Assembly (NCBI GenBank): GCA_021234155.1
Contig: JAJEKV010000020.1
Span: forward strand, 16,981,018 to 17,045,017
Origin: Isoetes taiwanensis
Taxonomy: Eukaryota > Streptophyta > Lycopodiopsida > Isoetales > Isoetaceae
Direction of reading: 5' to 3'
Length of the DNA stretch: 64,000 nt
Both the position numbers and the translations under genes were made by a program. Position 1 is the first letter of the stretch; every line of letters starts with the position of its first letter. The notes below the pieces were generated by a model that was not told the DNA's origin, did not search any database, and saw only the letters and a list, made by a program, of their open reading frames with translations. This document shows positions 1-11,551 of the stretch, piece by piece.

Positions 1-1200
1 GGAACTGACACTCCACGTGGGATATATACATCACCAGACATGATAGCAATTGCCTTCAAGGGCCTCTGATAGATAGTAATGCAAAAGATAAATCCCACAA
101 ACGTTTACTAAAACAAAATAATGGACCTTTTTTATTTTATCCTAGAGAAAAATAGTTCTTCCAGCAATTTATTACATCCATGCCTTCACCATGCTAAGAT
201 AAAAAAATATTCCTCCATGAAGACGAAGGATTAAAGTCGTTGTTAAGAGTTCCTAATTCAGGCTCATTTGAAAAGAATAAACATATACACACAGCAAGCA
301 ATAAATAGTCAATGTTCCAATTAAAAACGAGTTCATCCAAATTTGATGATTATGTCTTTGATGTTTCAGACAGAAGCAAACCTGTATTCCATCAAAAATA
401 TTTCCAAGAATTCCAGGTCCAAGTTCCACAGATAAAGGCTGTTGAAATACGAATCTAAGTCAGCCATGCACAGTTGAACACGTGCAATGGAAAGGGAAAA
501 GAAAAAGAGAATCTATCATACAACCTTTCGTGTACGGAGCACCGGATCATTGACCATCAATCCTGCTGTTTCCTCATACACTAAAAGAAAAGGTATCCTT
601 TGGTCAATAAAAAATCCAACGAATGCATCTATGTGGTTTACCTTGAATAGTAGCTGAATCTCCCTCTAGACGAATGATCTCCCCAATGAGTTTGTCATGG
701 CCAACTCGAACCAGTTCATACATCGCAGCACCGCCCATATGATCAGCCACAACAACTGGCCCTGAAACCTGCAATTGAAGAGATTGTTTGATAAGTGCAT
801 AAAATATATTTGCACATAAAAGTCAATTAAATGGATATAGACAGCTATGAGCAAATGTTACAAGTTCATCAAACTCTGAAAATCTGAATAAAGCAAACCA
901 GATCTTAAGTTTCGAATGCCTTGAAAGGAATGGGACATTTTTACATTCAAGCAACTTGGCATTATATAGTGACAACGCCGATGAATTTCATTGATATGAA
1001 AAGAATAAGTCATGCCAGATCTGACCTCATATCTGAAATTAAAATGGCCAATTGCGTGCTCTTGGTGCCCTAGGTGTAACAGTTAACCTATAACGAAGAG
1101 CGAGTTTGAGATAGAGGTGGACCTTGCGGACGTATCCATATTCGCTCTCACTCTCCTGATCTTCGAAGGTAGCCAAGCGATCTCCTGCAGCAGCGGGCAT
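1..1200 (-). CDS. VHA-A: V-type proton ATPase catalytic subunit A, 5' part (five exons, truncated by window edge)
   Basis: Catalytic, ATP-hydrolysing A subunit of the V1 sector of the vacuolar H+-ATPase, acting at the tonoplast and endomembranes. Exons read from the sequence: 1200-1123, 768-642, 580-525, 438-382 and 65-1 (continuing off the edge). All introns are GT..AG and phases agree (78, 127, 56 and 57 nt). Exon 1 encodes [15 protein letters not shown] and ends ..EYGYVRK. Exon 2 holds the conserved [20 protein letters not shown] and [14 protein letters not shown]. Exon 3 holds [18 protein letters not shown], exon 4 [19 protein letters not shown], and exon 5 [20 protein letters not shown]. 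This is the N-terminal beta-barrel and the start of the non-homologous region; the Walker A nucleotide-binding core lies outside the window. The ATG at 1200 was chosen because an MPA.. start is typical of plant VHA-A; an in-frame ATG at 1230 would add ten unrelated residues. No frame breaks were seen, so it is probably functional. Confidence 0.95.
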
Positions 1201-1410
1201 CCTCGCTTCAAAACCGCGGTCCTGCTTCACTTCACGATGAGGGAGATCTGGCAGGCAGTATAAATATTATTGCCACCTGGGTTACGCCGCACTATTTTTG
1301 ACCACAAGAAAACCATAAAAATCGGGGACCGGCACTCATAAAGCGTCTTTCCTGGTACGGAAAAATCAGACATGAGAGGCAGTATAGGAGTCATTGCTTC
1401 ATGTGGATAA
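1201..1410. other. 5' flank of the V-ATPase A gene
   Basis: Leader and promoter side of the minus-strand V-ATPase gene. I see no convincing core promoter in minus orientation; an AT-rich TATAAATA at about 1259 reads TATTTATA on the gene strand. Repetitive sequence begins about 210 bp upstream of the start codon, so the unique promoter is short or lies further out. Confidence 0.3.
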
Positions 1411-1498
1411 ATATCCGATGCACAAAAATATTTCAATAGGCCTACTATCAGGATTTTCACATGGGGTGGTAATGAAGAGGACATGATGGTCTTAGAAT
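1411..1498 (+). repeat. Direct repeat copy 1 flanking the GATCC minisatellite
   Basis: A segment of about 88 bp, beginning ATATCCGATGCACAAAAATA and ending ATGATGGTCTTAGAATG, recurs at 1927-2013 in the same orientation with one short indel. The two copies bracket the GC-rich minisatellite, as expected from a local duplication or an insertion with long terminal direct repeats. Confidence 0.8.
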
Positions 1499-1549
1499 GG
1501 GGTGAAGATATTTTTACCCTGGATATTTTTACCCTAGTTTCAGGGATCT

Positions 1550-1925
1550 CGGAGCTGGAAATCCCATCCTCCAGAATCCCGAGCCATTCTCGATGAGATC
1601 CGTTTGCAGACCCCCGTTTCGGATAATGACACTGGTCGGGTACTGTGAAGTTGATCTTGGCCGTCCAACCCCCCGCGGAATCTCAGCCGCCTGCGGGAGA
1701 TCCCATCCTCCTGGATCACGGTTGGTTATCCCCTCCTCCGGGATCCCTGGTGCCTGGCTGTTATCCTCTCCTAGTATTGACCATGGTGATCCCCGCCTCC
1801 ATGGAACGATTCTGATCCCCGCCTCCGGGATCCCGCATGGCGATGACTCCATCATCAGCCATCGAGGCTAGTGATCCCCGTCCTCCGGGGTCCCAGTCAA
1901 CGGCACGGTTGTGATCCCCACAAAA
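1550..1925. repeat. GC-rich palindromic minisatellite (GATCCC..GGGATC)
   Basis: Degenerate repeats of roughly 40-60 bp in which GATCCC or GGATC motifs alternate with CCTCC and GGGATC, so each unit tends to be palindromic (for example GATCCCCGCCTCCGGGATCC near 1817). Composition is sharply more GC-rich than the AT-rich surroundings. The open frames on both strands follow from this composition and are not credible genes. Confidence 0.7.
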
Positions 1926-1926
1926 A

Positions 1927-2013
1927 TATCCGATCCGATGCACAAAAATATTTCAGTACTATCAGGATTTTCACATGGGGTGGTAATGAAGAGGACATGA
2001 TGGTCTTAGAATG
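1927..2013 (+). repeat. Direct repeat copy 2 flanking the GATCC minisatellite
   Basis: Second copy of the segment at 1411-1498. It lacks the short ATAGGCCT stretch after TTTCA but is otherwise nearly identical. Confidence 0.8.
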
Positions 2014-2024
2014 ACATAGATATA

Positions 2025-2252
2025 TCTCTTCACGTCTGTTCTCTCCTCGGTTATTGACTATAATGATCAAAATTGTACAAAGATAGTGGATGCCTCAGTG
2101 CAAACTTCAGAGGCAAGAATTGAGACATGGGATGCCTCAATGCAAACTTCAAAGGCAAAAATTGAGGTGGGAGTGCAAACTTCTCCACCAGAAGGGACAG
2201 TGGAACAGGACATCATCAGAGTGATGCGCAAGATCGTATCTTGGACTCAATA
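2025..2252 (+). other. Open stretch with a duplicated peptide (WDASMQTS..)
   Basis: An open frame without its own ATG, ending at a TAA near 2252. It contains an imperfect tandem duplication of about 45 bp (VDASVQTSEARIE followed by WDASMQTSKAKIE). It could be a last exon or part of a transposon ORF. I do not recognise it, and coding status rests only on the frame being preserved across the repeat. The 220 bp after it hold nothing recognisable. Confidence 0.25.
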
Positions 2253-2472
2253 AAAAGTTTGTGACACTTGATTGTTCATTAAGTAATGCCTATTGGTTGG
2301 TTGCCAATGGAAACTCAAGGGATCTAAGACATCTATTATCTATGATAAATTATGGAAATACAAAGGAGATGCATATCATTAGGGGTGGAATTAACAGTAA
2401 TAGAGTTGTTGAGAAACAGTACATTGGTACATATCAATGTGATGATGCAGGATTTATTCCTTGTCGAGAACC

Positions 2473-3560
2473 TCATGGATAAAGGATGATAATGCCATTT
2501 ACTACAGGCATCTGCAAGAGCAAATATAGTGGTTGATTAGGTTCAAGGACAATATATCGTGCTCGAATAGGCGTAAACGACGGGCAAATTTGAAGAGTGT
2601 AGCATTTATCTTCAATGGATCCCATTTGGCAACATTGACATACTCTATTTTCATGCTCCTCATGGCCCCATCTGCCTATTTCAATTTTGAGGCAGTGTGC
2701 ACTGGTACGAATGGACGCAATTGTTCTATGCCTCTTCATGGGCAAATGAAATAAGAGATCCTCGTTCAGTGTAAGATCAATCTGGCCTTTGTCGTGTATT
2801 GTTTTGACCATTCTCAAAGCAATAGCATCCCAAAGCTTACCAAAAAATCATGTGTCAAGATACGGTGTAGGTGATCGTGATCTTCATTATTCTACATATG
2901 TATACATCACTGCTCCTGTATATTCATCTGGAAAATCAACCTGCATGCCTCTCCTTTCAACAATCCTTAAGGCGCTGGGGACGCATGGCCAATATATAGC
3001 CCAGATTCAGAAGTCAGGTATCTCCCATGTACACCACCTTCTGAAAATAAAATATGCACAAAGGGACACATTGTAGAAGCAAGAATCATGTTTCTTGAAG
3101 GATTGTGTATGGAACCATAGACTTGACTGCCAAATCTTCCCAAGTGACAAGGGATATCTCTAGCCCCCATACTTCCACTCCATATAAAAGAACTAGTTCC
3201 ACCAAAACTCTGAACAAGTGTGCCTGAGGGACCCTCTGTGGTGATTGTTTTGCATGGCATAGAGTGCCTTCCAAATGCCATTACTCGTTGGATGTAGGTG
3301 TCCCATTTTGGTGGTAATGAATTCTACTCCAAGATATTTATATGTTTGTATGACTTCTACATTTTGACCCTAATAAGTAAAATGAGGTCTATATTGTCTA
3401 GAAGATAATATGAGGACCTTGGTTTTTGCTAAGGTGATCTGCATTCTAGTTTCCTAAAGAAAGTGCTCAGCATGTGCAAATGCTACTGCATACATGATGA
3501 GGTGTGCACTAACAGGTCCACATCATTTGCATATATCAATTGTCTAATGATGTAATGAGA
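2473..3560 (-). mobile_element. LINE (non-LTR retrotransposon) 3' remnant
   Basis: Degenerate C-terminal half of a LINE reverse transcriptase. At about 3540-3520 the minus strand reads IYANDVDLL, a decayed YADD active-site motif. Near 3440-3330 it reads MQITLAKTKVLI..TYKYLGVEF, the conserved segment after the RT palm. At 3230-3190 follows LVLLYGVEVWG, and at 2740-2560 a C-terminal Cys-rich module (IRTSAHCLKIEIGRWG, then CQCCQMG..CYTLQICPSFTPIRARY). Several frameshifts and stops separate these blocks. The LINE at the right end of the window has the same block order, so both probably belong to related families. Confidence 0.8.
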
Positions 3561-3691
3561 TTATTATTCTCTCAGTATCTTACTATAGCAGTTTAAAGAA
3601 ATTTTAGATTGCAAATATATGACATACAAGTTTGGGATGTGATAATCTCAAAAATCCCTTGGTATGGAAGATTTTTAGTTGGTGATTTTGT

Positions 3692-3905
3692 TGGAGGTCT
3701 TGGAGCTTAACCGTAGCCTGCCAGGTGCATAGCCAAAGGGGCTACTCCTGTATTGCATCTCCCCAGTCTCGATGAGGCAAGAGGAGACTACTCTCCTCCA
3801 GAAGATGCATGTCAGTTACAGGTGGGTTAGAGAGCCACTGCTCGTCTACGACTTCAACCCCATTGAAACCAACGCACCACCCAAGAGGTGTCGAGCCCAT
3901 ACCTT
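3692..3905 (-). repeat. SINE-like dispersed repeat, copy 1
   Basis: About 210 bp that match 44,612-44,825 in the opposite orientation, from GCTCGACACCTCT to CAGGCTACGGT, with scattered differences. The other copy contains GGGGTTCGAGTCG, close to a Pol III B-box, so a tRNA-derived SINE is possible. I found no clear A-box, tail or target duplication. Confidence 0.5.
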
Positions 3906-4043
3906 GCCCACACTCAGTGCAAAGCTATTAGGCCTAGCCCACAGTGATCCCTGAGGCTGAAAATTGATATTTCAAAATCGTGGTTCTGGTAAATCGTCCT
4001 TATGACAGGCCAAAATCGGCAAGTTTCTAGAGACCTGAGTAGG

Positions 4044-6408
4044 TGTTGAAGGTGTTCCTGGCAAAACCTTCAACCTCTATGGTTTGGAACCTCGAGGTTG
4101 CTAAAGGCAACCACTCTATGTGAGAAAATTCCAAGTAGAAAGCTCAAATAACAATCTTGAATCAGTTTCCCAAAACAGAAAAAAGACTGCCTCACAAAAA
4201 ATTATGCCACATGCAAACAAACAAGGATCTGCTCATGATTTCTTATGCCTAAGCTACTCAAAATCTTGAGGATTGATGGGCAAAAAGTCAGATGGCTTGT
4301 GATCAATGCAAATCACTCAAACATGCATTTCTGACCAGGTCAAAAATTGGTCAATATCCCTGGCAGAGAGTGATTTTATGTAACTTCAAAAAAGTAGATC
4401 CAGTCTGTGATTTGATGCTTGGATCTCTTCTTAATATGCTGCCTGCACACAATGGTCAAACAATCTTTTCTCACGATTTGGTGCAAAATATGCTGAAATC
4501 TTGATATTTGGTCTGACAGACTGTCACAGACTTTGAACAGTAAGCTAAACTCTTTTATACGTTTTTTCTTGTCTTTTGAATCTATCCTGAAGCTATCTAT
4601 ATCTTGCAAATGAGGGTATGCCACTCAACTAGTTTAAGATGCTCTCTTAGGCTACAATATATAAATCTTTGTTTAATTGTGCACGCCCTTTTTAAAATTT
4701 CCTGTTCCGGCCCGTTCTTGGCAAATCCGGCCAGATTCTTGTCCATTTTGCTTGATTAATGAGTTCTTGGCGTAATATGGGTTGATCCGAGGATGTTTCA
4801 TCATGATTAAGTGGTTAACTTAGGTCAATTCTCCGGATCTTGGCGTCATAGAGCTTTTAGGGTTCTTGTCATAAAGGCTCGATATATACCACATGAATTC
4901 TTAGGAAGCTGGCCTGGGTTTATAAAGACAAACACAGTCAGCATTATAAAAGTGACGTGATATGCCCACGTGGGATTCGGTCCGTAACCGCCCCACACGC
5001 TCGGGTGTACCACGTGGCAGGGGGTGATTGGTTGGGGAGAATCTAGACTTTTGGGGAGTAGATAGGAAAAAATTTGTTCATGAAGCTAGGCATGTGTCCC
5101 AACCCAAAATGAAGGTCTAAATGAGCCCACTTTTGAAAATTCTTTTTTGCAAAAAGAATCTTTTTTGATGCTTTATACATGGAAGAACCTTTTTTTGCAA
5201 AATTAGCTTTTTGTCTTTTGGCTCAAAAAAGATGTGGACATGGTGAGGTGGCAAATAGACAAGGTGAGTTGGCAAGATGATGCTTACATGGCAAAGTGGG
5301 ATAATGAGGTGTCAAACAAGTTGGCAAGGTATATTTCTTCGAGTCAAAACATATGATGAGGTGGAGGTGATGAGTATGACACGTGGGTGGTGATGTGGAA
5401 GTGTTGGTGATGTTGTGGCAAGACAAAATGTCCCCTTAATGGTCTAAACAACTTACTTGAAGAATCTTGAAGAAAATGGAATTTTCAATGGGGGTGACAT
5501 GTGTGTGGTGTGACATGGCAATGATGATGATGTGCATGATGACTCGGCCATTTTCAAGTGGTGACATGGGTCAATTTGACACTAGTGCATATAAATTGCA
5601 TACTTTAAGCAATTTTTTTAGCTTTTGTTGCTTCCCTTAGGAATTTTGCACTTTCTCTCTCCATTTTGACTTCTACTGAGAGAATTTGACCCTAGAACAT
5701 GGAGGTGGCCAAATTGAGTGGAATTTTTTTATTTTTCAAGATGGTGATGATATGGTGGATGTGTGAGATATGAATGATGTATGAAAGAAATGTTTTGACT
5801 AGAAAAAATTCCCTAAGCCAATTTGCTATAGGAAATGAAGGCTAAGCATGGAATTTGAAGTCATGTGGGAACTTTTGCATGGAAAAGAGGATGAAGGGCT
5901 TTAAGATATGGATCATATGAAATACTCATGCCAAGAACTTAATAGAAATTTTACATACCAAGAACACCCAAGGGGTCTTTCAAACTTCAAATTTGTTTTG
6001 CTTGAATTACCTTCTCTAGCATACTTGTGTGATCTTTCATCTTGGTCTTCAAGTGTCCACTTTATAATCTCTAGGGATATATTCTCCTCAAATCAATGGT
6101 GTTTGTGTATCTCTGCTCAAATCAACATGCAAGCATAAGTAAATCAATGTGAATCTTGCTCTTCTATGTTATAGCATGGCAGCATCATGCCAAACAAAAG
6201 AACAGGCTGGTCTTCCAGCCTCTTTGTTTTTGCAAATGATCAAAATAGAATTCCTGCCAGCTGCCAATATGGAGATATGTTTGGCAGCTTAATGAACCTG
6301 CAATGGACTAACAGAAGAGGGTGTTGGCAAATGATCAAGATGATATGTATGTGTTTGTGAATGTGAAAAACAGATGAACCTGCATGACAAGTGTGATTCT
6401 GGAAAAGG
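4044..6408 (-). mobile_element. Ty3/gypsy element 1, 3' LTR, distal part
   Basis: LTR sequence shared with 20,254-21,798 (5' LTR of the same element) and more distantly with 45,278-48,685 and 60,244-62,650. The minus-strand LTR ends ..CCTTCAACA at 4044. Compared with the 5' LTR this copy lacks about 420 bp near 4690. It stops being LTR at 6408 and resumes at 14,637, so an 8.2-kb block lies inside it. Internal candidates: a GTTTATAAAGACAAACAC region near 4920 and a CACGTGGCA motif near 5010. Short minus-strand frames here are composition artefacts. Confidence 0.75.
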
Positions 6409-6448
6409 ACTCGCAAGAGACACAAAACCGGCCATAGATAGGCTTGTC

Positions 6449-6955
6449 ATTCATCACAGCAGCAGTATACAATGTTTGGAAGAATAGAGAGGGGTAGCCG
6501 ACCATAGGAACAATATCGGACTACCCCGTAAAAAGAAATGTGCACAGGCAATGTAAAAGGGTAATGGCGACAACTTCTCATCGGGATAAAAAACCCCGCC
6601 CTTTCGGGTTTTCGAGGAAAACCCTAATGAGAAATGGTCGCCAACAACCTTGAATGTGTTGCCTGGAAAACCGAAAGAGATGAGTTGATGGCGAACACAA
6701 AATATAGCAGGACCCCAGAAGAGGGCGGAAGCCTGCAAGCAACAAAAAAACCCCTAAAAAATACCCGTGAATGGTTAGAGAAAAGCAAACTCATGCCCTC
6801 ACGCAGCAGGGCGGGAAGGGAGGGAAGCAACGAGAATAGAAGAAGAGTCGCGTGAGAAGGCGCCCGATAACCGGTCGCGAAAGAGGAAATAGCCTTATAT
6901 AGCGACTTCGTCCTTTCCGAGAATGGCGATCAGATGGCTCGGATCGATGCTATTC
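6449..6955 (-). mobile_element. Hairpin-family unit, copy 1
   Basis: On the minus strand this unit runs from the HP1 hairpin (6928-6945) through the central HP2 stem-loop (6566-6642) to the HP3 hairpin (6491-6527) and a 3' end CATTCATC at 6449. The order matches the full copy at 61,422-62,077. The HP2 loop (GGGTTTTCGAGGAAAACCCT) is conserved, whereas the stem reads GGCGAC..CTCAT/ATGAG..GTCGCC instead of GCCGAA..CTTAT/ATAAG..TTCGGC. The middle part diverges from other copies. Confidence 0.65.
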
Positions 6956-7099
6956 TCGGGAAAGGACTCATAAGAGACACAAAAACGGCCGACTACCAAA
7001 GAACTTCCTTAACTATAAGCCGAGGGCGAAAACACGCAAAGCAACACAAATAACTCGAAAAAACACCCGTGAATGATTAGAGAAAATTCAACATGTAGC

Positions 7100-7480
7100 A
7101 GAAAAAGAGAGCATCACCCCAATAGGGTGGAGAACAAGAAGACACCTCAAACGGGTGGAAAACAAATACGTAGAAAGAAATATCGTCACCCTCGAGGTGG
7201 AAATAAATAGCATCACCCAGCGGTGGAGATAGCATCACCCAGCGGGTGGAAAACAATTATGCATCACCCTAGAGGTAGAAAATAAGCGACATCACCCCGC
7301 GGTGGAAATAGCATCACCACCATGGTGGAAAAAAAGCGTCACCCAACGGATGGATAACAACCATGTGAAAAGAAATATGCATTGCAAAATAATGCTAGAC
7401 AATTGTTATTGACAACATCACTAAAGATGATAAATAGACATGAATGTCACCATCACGGTGGAAATAAACACCACCACCCA
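7100..7480. repeat. Array of small CACC..GGTG palindromes
   Basis: Around ten short palindromes spaced 20-60 bp apart, each of the type CATCACCC-n-GGGTGGA, for example CACCCAGCGGGTGG, CACCCTCGAGGTGG and CACCACCATGGTGG. Centres vary while the arms stay complementary. Single units recur at 9752-10,030 and at 12,182-12,212, so the motif belongs to the hairpin family. Confidence 0.7.
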
Positions 7481-7594
7481 ACAAAAAACGGTCCATAAAA
7501 AACGCGACATCTAGAGAAAGATAAGCATCAATGTAAAATCATAAAAAAGAACATCAAGAACACGAAACAAACTAAAAGTGGCCCAATATAACAG

Positions 7595-7925
7595 CTTGTA
7601 TATAACAACGTAAGACACGCCATGTCTAGATAAAGAGAAGCATAAAAAGGAAAAAATGATCCAATAGAAACCCATGTCGCAAAATCTCAATGTTGTGCCA
7701 AACGCAATATGTATCATATCCAGATAAAGTTAAATAGCAACACCATGCACAAATTAGAATGTGCCCAAGACAATACCTTGTGGACAACGTAGGACACCCC
7801 ATATCTAAATAAAGAGAAGCATAAAAACGAAAGATAATCCAATATAAACCCATGTCAAAAAATCTCAATGCAGTGCCAAACGCAATATGCATCCTATCTA
7901 GATAAAGCCAAATAGCAAATATGCC
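7595..7925 (+). repeat. Tandem repeat of about 180 bp, two copies
   Basis: The stretch from about 7625 (AGAAGCATAAAAAGG) to 7735 is repeated at about 7812-7917 with roughly 85-90% identity, including CCAAACGCAATATG. Translations on the minus strand repeat accordingly, which explains the look-alike minus-strand frames; no gene is implied. Confidence 0.7.
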
Positions 7926-9378
7926 AAAGATATGTAATGAGCATACCAAATAGAAAAAGATCCGCTACAAAGTGCAAAAACCCTTAATAGACAGCTAGAA
8001 CCGCCAGGTGTGGAGTTGGGTCATAAAAGCACATAAGCGGGAGGAGAAGAAGAGGCGCCACCACCACCCAAGCAACCGGATAGGATAAAGGACGAGAGAG
8101 GAAGGAGAGGAGCGAAAAGAGGGTCGGGGCGTCAAGGATAGTGACGGGCCAGGCATGCGAACGAAGGCAAGAGAGCTAAAGAAATCATATGAGCACGCGC
8201 AAGTGGGTCTCGTTTGGAGTGGCAGGGAGAGAAAGGAACCAGGGTCCGAAGAGTATGGTTCAAGCGCGAGGGAAGCTTCGCTGTTGGAGAACAAAGAAGC
8301 AATGGCCGGAAAGCGCAGCCGTGGAGAAAAAAGCGGTTGGAGAAGAAGAGCCGAAAAACGCCGCTATGGGCGACATCAGCTCAATGACCGAAAAGGGAGG
8401 AACATTAGAGAACAAAACAATGAAAAGAAAAGGACGCCGCCACGATGATGAATCGAAGGAAGGGCCCGCATAGTTGGATCGATTTGAAGATGATGATGTC
8501 GGACCGAAGTCCGTGAATGGGGCTACTACGGATCAAGTCCAAGAAGTGGCTATTATCCCTCCGAACACCGTGGCCAATATCCGGAGGGATATAAGTCAAC
8601 AAAGGAACCCTTCATCATGGATCCCCAAAAAGAATAAACAATAACGATAAATAAGAAGGAAGAATAACAAGTAACCGAGATAATAAGGCAAAGAGGAAAA
8701 ACTTACGCATAGGAATGCAAAAATACATAGACATAAAGATCGAACGAGAAACATGGAGATGTTGAGTAGAGTCGCACACCACGTAGCGAGCGCGAGAGGA
8801 CGAGGACCGCCAAAGAACCGGTGAGTCTGAACCTCAACATGTAGACCCTGCATATCGAGCAAAAAACGGAGGAAACGGGGAAGAATGATAAAAACTAGGG
8901 GCTAAAAGAACATGAAAAGTCAACCATGTCTAATAAAGCAACGTCTCGAAACTTACACAATGAGTATGTAATATCATATATAGGGAGCAAAGCTATGCAC
9001 GAAAAATCAGCCTACTGCGAACATGACCAAGTGGAGCTAACGAAAACAAAGAAGCTCCCAAATCCATAAAATTGGTACACCGAACAATATCACCCGTCAC
9101 CCATGTTCAAGAATAGAAAATATAACTTCATGAAGCAACAAATAAGTGCGCTAATAAAGTGAACAAAGGAACCAACAAACACTAGAGCTCCCCGATGATC
9201 ATGCCAAAAAAGAAGAAAAAATCTTAAACACAACCCCCAAATATTCAAAACCCAGTATTGGACCAAACCAAATATAGAATATACATATAAGAAATTTAGC
9301 CACAAAGGAGAAAGAGGTGGAAAACATGTCACAAAATACTTGAATGGAACAGAAAATTTAATAGAACGACGAGAGAGA

Positions 9379-9410
9379 GGGAGGGAGGGAGGGAGGGAGG
9401 GAGGGAGGGG
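9379..9410 (+). repeat. (GGGA)n microsatellite, potential G-quadruplex
   Basis: Eight consecutive GGG tracts separated by single A residues, flanked by GA dinucleotide repeats. Eight tracts with one-base loops fit the standard intramolecular G-quadruplex pattern on the plus strand. Confidence 0.9.
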
Positions 9411-9765
9411 AGAGAGAGAGTCGCCCACAAAACCTCCAAGCGTTGAGTTGGGTCCGGGAAGCACGAGCGAATGGAGCTTAACAATAAAATGAGACGAATC
9501 GCATAAACTATAAGCCCAGCCCGCCGAAAAACCGTGGGGTCGGGTCGGCACGCAAGCACGAAAGAGGGTGAGACGAAGAGGAGGGCCAACGACTAGCCTT
9601 GAGAAGAAATGGAACATGTAGAAGGCACCAATGAGCGATTAGGAGAACAAGATCGTGCATAATAATGGCGCAAACCGCGAAAACGACAAGCACTCAAAAG
9701 GAGGTGAGCGATTAGAAACGATTCCGAAAAAAAGAGAGAACAGCATCACCCAGGGGGTGGAGAAA

Positions 9766-10040
9766 AGCATCACCCAGCGGGTGGAAGAAAAAAAACATGA
9801 TAAAGAAAAATTGTGTGTAAATATAGCTAAATATCAAATATGATGTGCAGGGGTAGCACAATGCATAAGGATACCCGGGGGATGGAGAAAAGCATCACCT
9901 AGCAGGTGGAAGAAAAAACATGATAAACAGAAAATTGTGTGCAAATATAGCTAAATATCAAATATGATGTGCAGGGGTAGCACAATGCATAAGGATACCC
10001 GGGGGATGGAGAAAAGCATCACCCAGCGGGTGGAAGAAAA
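9766..10040 (+). repeat. Tandem repeat, unit about 124 bp
   Basis: Units start at 9766, 9891 and 10,015, each with AGCATCACC..GGTGGAAGAAAAA followed by ACATGATAAA, AAATATAGCTAAATATC and GATGTGCAGGGGTAGCAC. Two full copies and the start of a third are nearly identical, so the expansion is recent relative to the rest of the block. Confidence 0.9.
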
Positions 10041-11530
10041 AGACAATAAAGTTATGTTTTAAGCCCAAGGATAAATACGAGAAAAGAGGAATGCAAGCCA
10101 ATGAACAAATCAACAAGAAAAAACCACAGACAAGAGTCCAACGGCTAGAAAAATTGTAAAACACGATCGCCTTAAGAACAACATGAACAATGCTATTATC
10201 CCCAAACATATGGAATACTCGGAATACAAGCCATGTAGCAATATTGAAAATAACTAAGATGGCATACACAAGTCAGGTAACAATACGTAAACAACTGGCA
10301 ACAGACATAAAAAGACAAAGTGCAACCTGGCAAAAACAACTATGGGCAACCTAGAATGTAGAAGATAATACCACCCGAATAACGTATACCACCTGAGTCA
10401 AGTGTAGTGCATCACACATAAGATACAAACCCAAGTGCAAAAGATAAAACCCAAACCACCATGGGGAAATCCTAAACACAAAAAAGAATGCCACATATAA
10501 CCACATGGGAACCACAATATAAAAAATAACATACAAAATAGATACATGTCGGAGAAATAACACGCAATTGAGGCCATACTGCAACCTACCATGGAAATGG
10601 AATGCATCAATGTAAAGAAGACAAATGCAACCCGGAAGATGGTGATCACAAATCTATAGGCAATAAAAAGATAATAAACCAAGAGACTGCAGTGTAGAAT
10701 TATGAAACCAAGACAACATCCCAAGGAAACGACCACAAGACAAAACCGAGATAAAGAGTGAGCCAGAACATAAACAAGAGAAAAACAGCGCGAGGAGAGC
10801 ATAGACCCATTTAAATAGTATGGTGCATCGAATCCACGATAAAAAACACAAGTGCAAAGAAGAAAAATCCGAAAACAACGAGGCATAGGTGAGAAGTAAA
10901 ACTTTTAACTAACAATACGCGAAAGTTGACAGAAGGTTCCGAATATTGCCCACAAAAACAACTCAACAGTGAAGACCTTCCCTAAAAATGAGAAGACTGC
11001 GATCAAAATAGATCAGTGAATGCAACATAGGAATAATAGCAAGGGAAACAACAAGAGTGACGAAAACATAAGGTGCCAGAGATGAAAAGGACAATAGATG
11101 TAGTACGTATTAATGAAGGCGAAGAAACCCATAGAAATATGTGAATGAGCATGCAAAACAACGTGTGGAAAAACGAATCTGCGTAAGTATCCAAGAGACG
11201 TAAAGTATAAGAGCAACAACTGATATCACAATGAAAATAACGATTCAAAGATTAATATGAGGACCAAATTAGGCTAATATGGGCAAACATCATATAAGAA
11301 ATCAAGTATACCATTTCCCGGATTAGCATGCCACAAATGACCAAACGCACTGTATAAGTCAAAAACAATTTATACTTGCAAAAAGACATCGTATAGAAAA
11401 CACACTGCAAATTATAATTAAAAACCATGCCAAAGCACCATACATAAGAGTAAATGTACACCGAAAAACCCCAAATAATGCTAGAAGCACAAATAACGAG
11501 GCAATCTTATGAAAAACGATAGTTGTAAGA
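10041..11530. other. A-rich anonymous interior of the composite block
   Basis: Strong strand asymmetry (A-rich on plus, T-rich on minus) gives long, hydrophobic, low-complexity minus-strand frames. They have no recognisable domain, no repeated family signature and poor initiation context. I regard them as non-coding. Confidence 0.5.
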
Positions 11531-11551
11531 AATGCTACAACAGGACTTTGA

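Noticed and set aside
1529-1871. Overlapping 92- and 108-codon frames on both strands
   Set aside because: Explained by the GC-rich palindromic minisatellite.
9090-9617. 175-codon minus-strand frame
   Set aside because: Passes through the GGGA microsatellite and gives a PSLPPSLPP run; low complexity.
10398-10886. 162-codon minus-strand open frame rich in F, Y, C and L
   Set aside because: Arises from T-rich strand asymmetry; no domain, poor start context, overlapping frames look alike.
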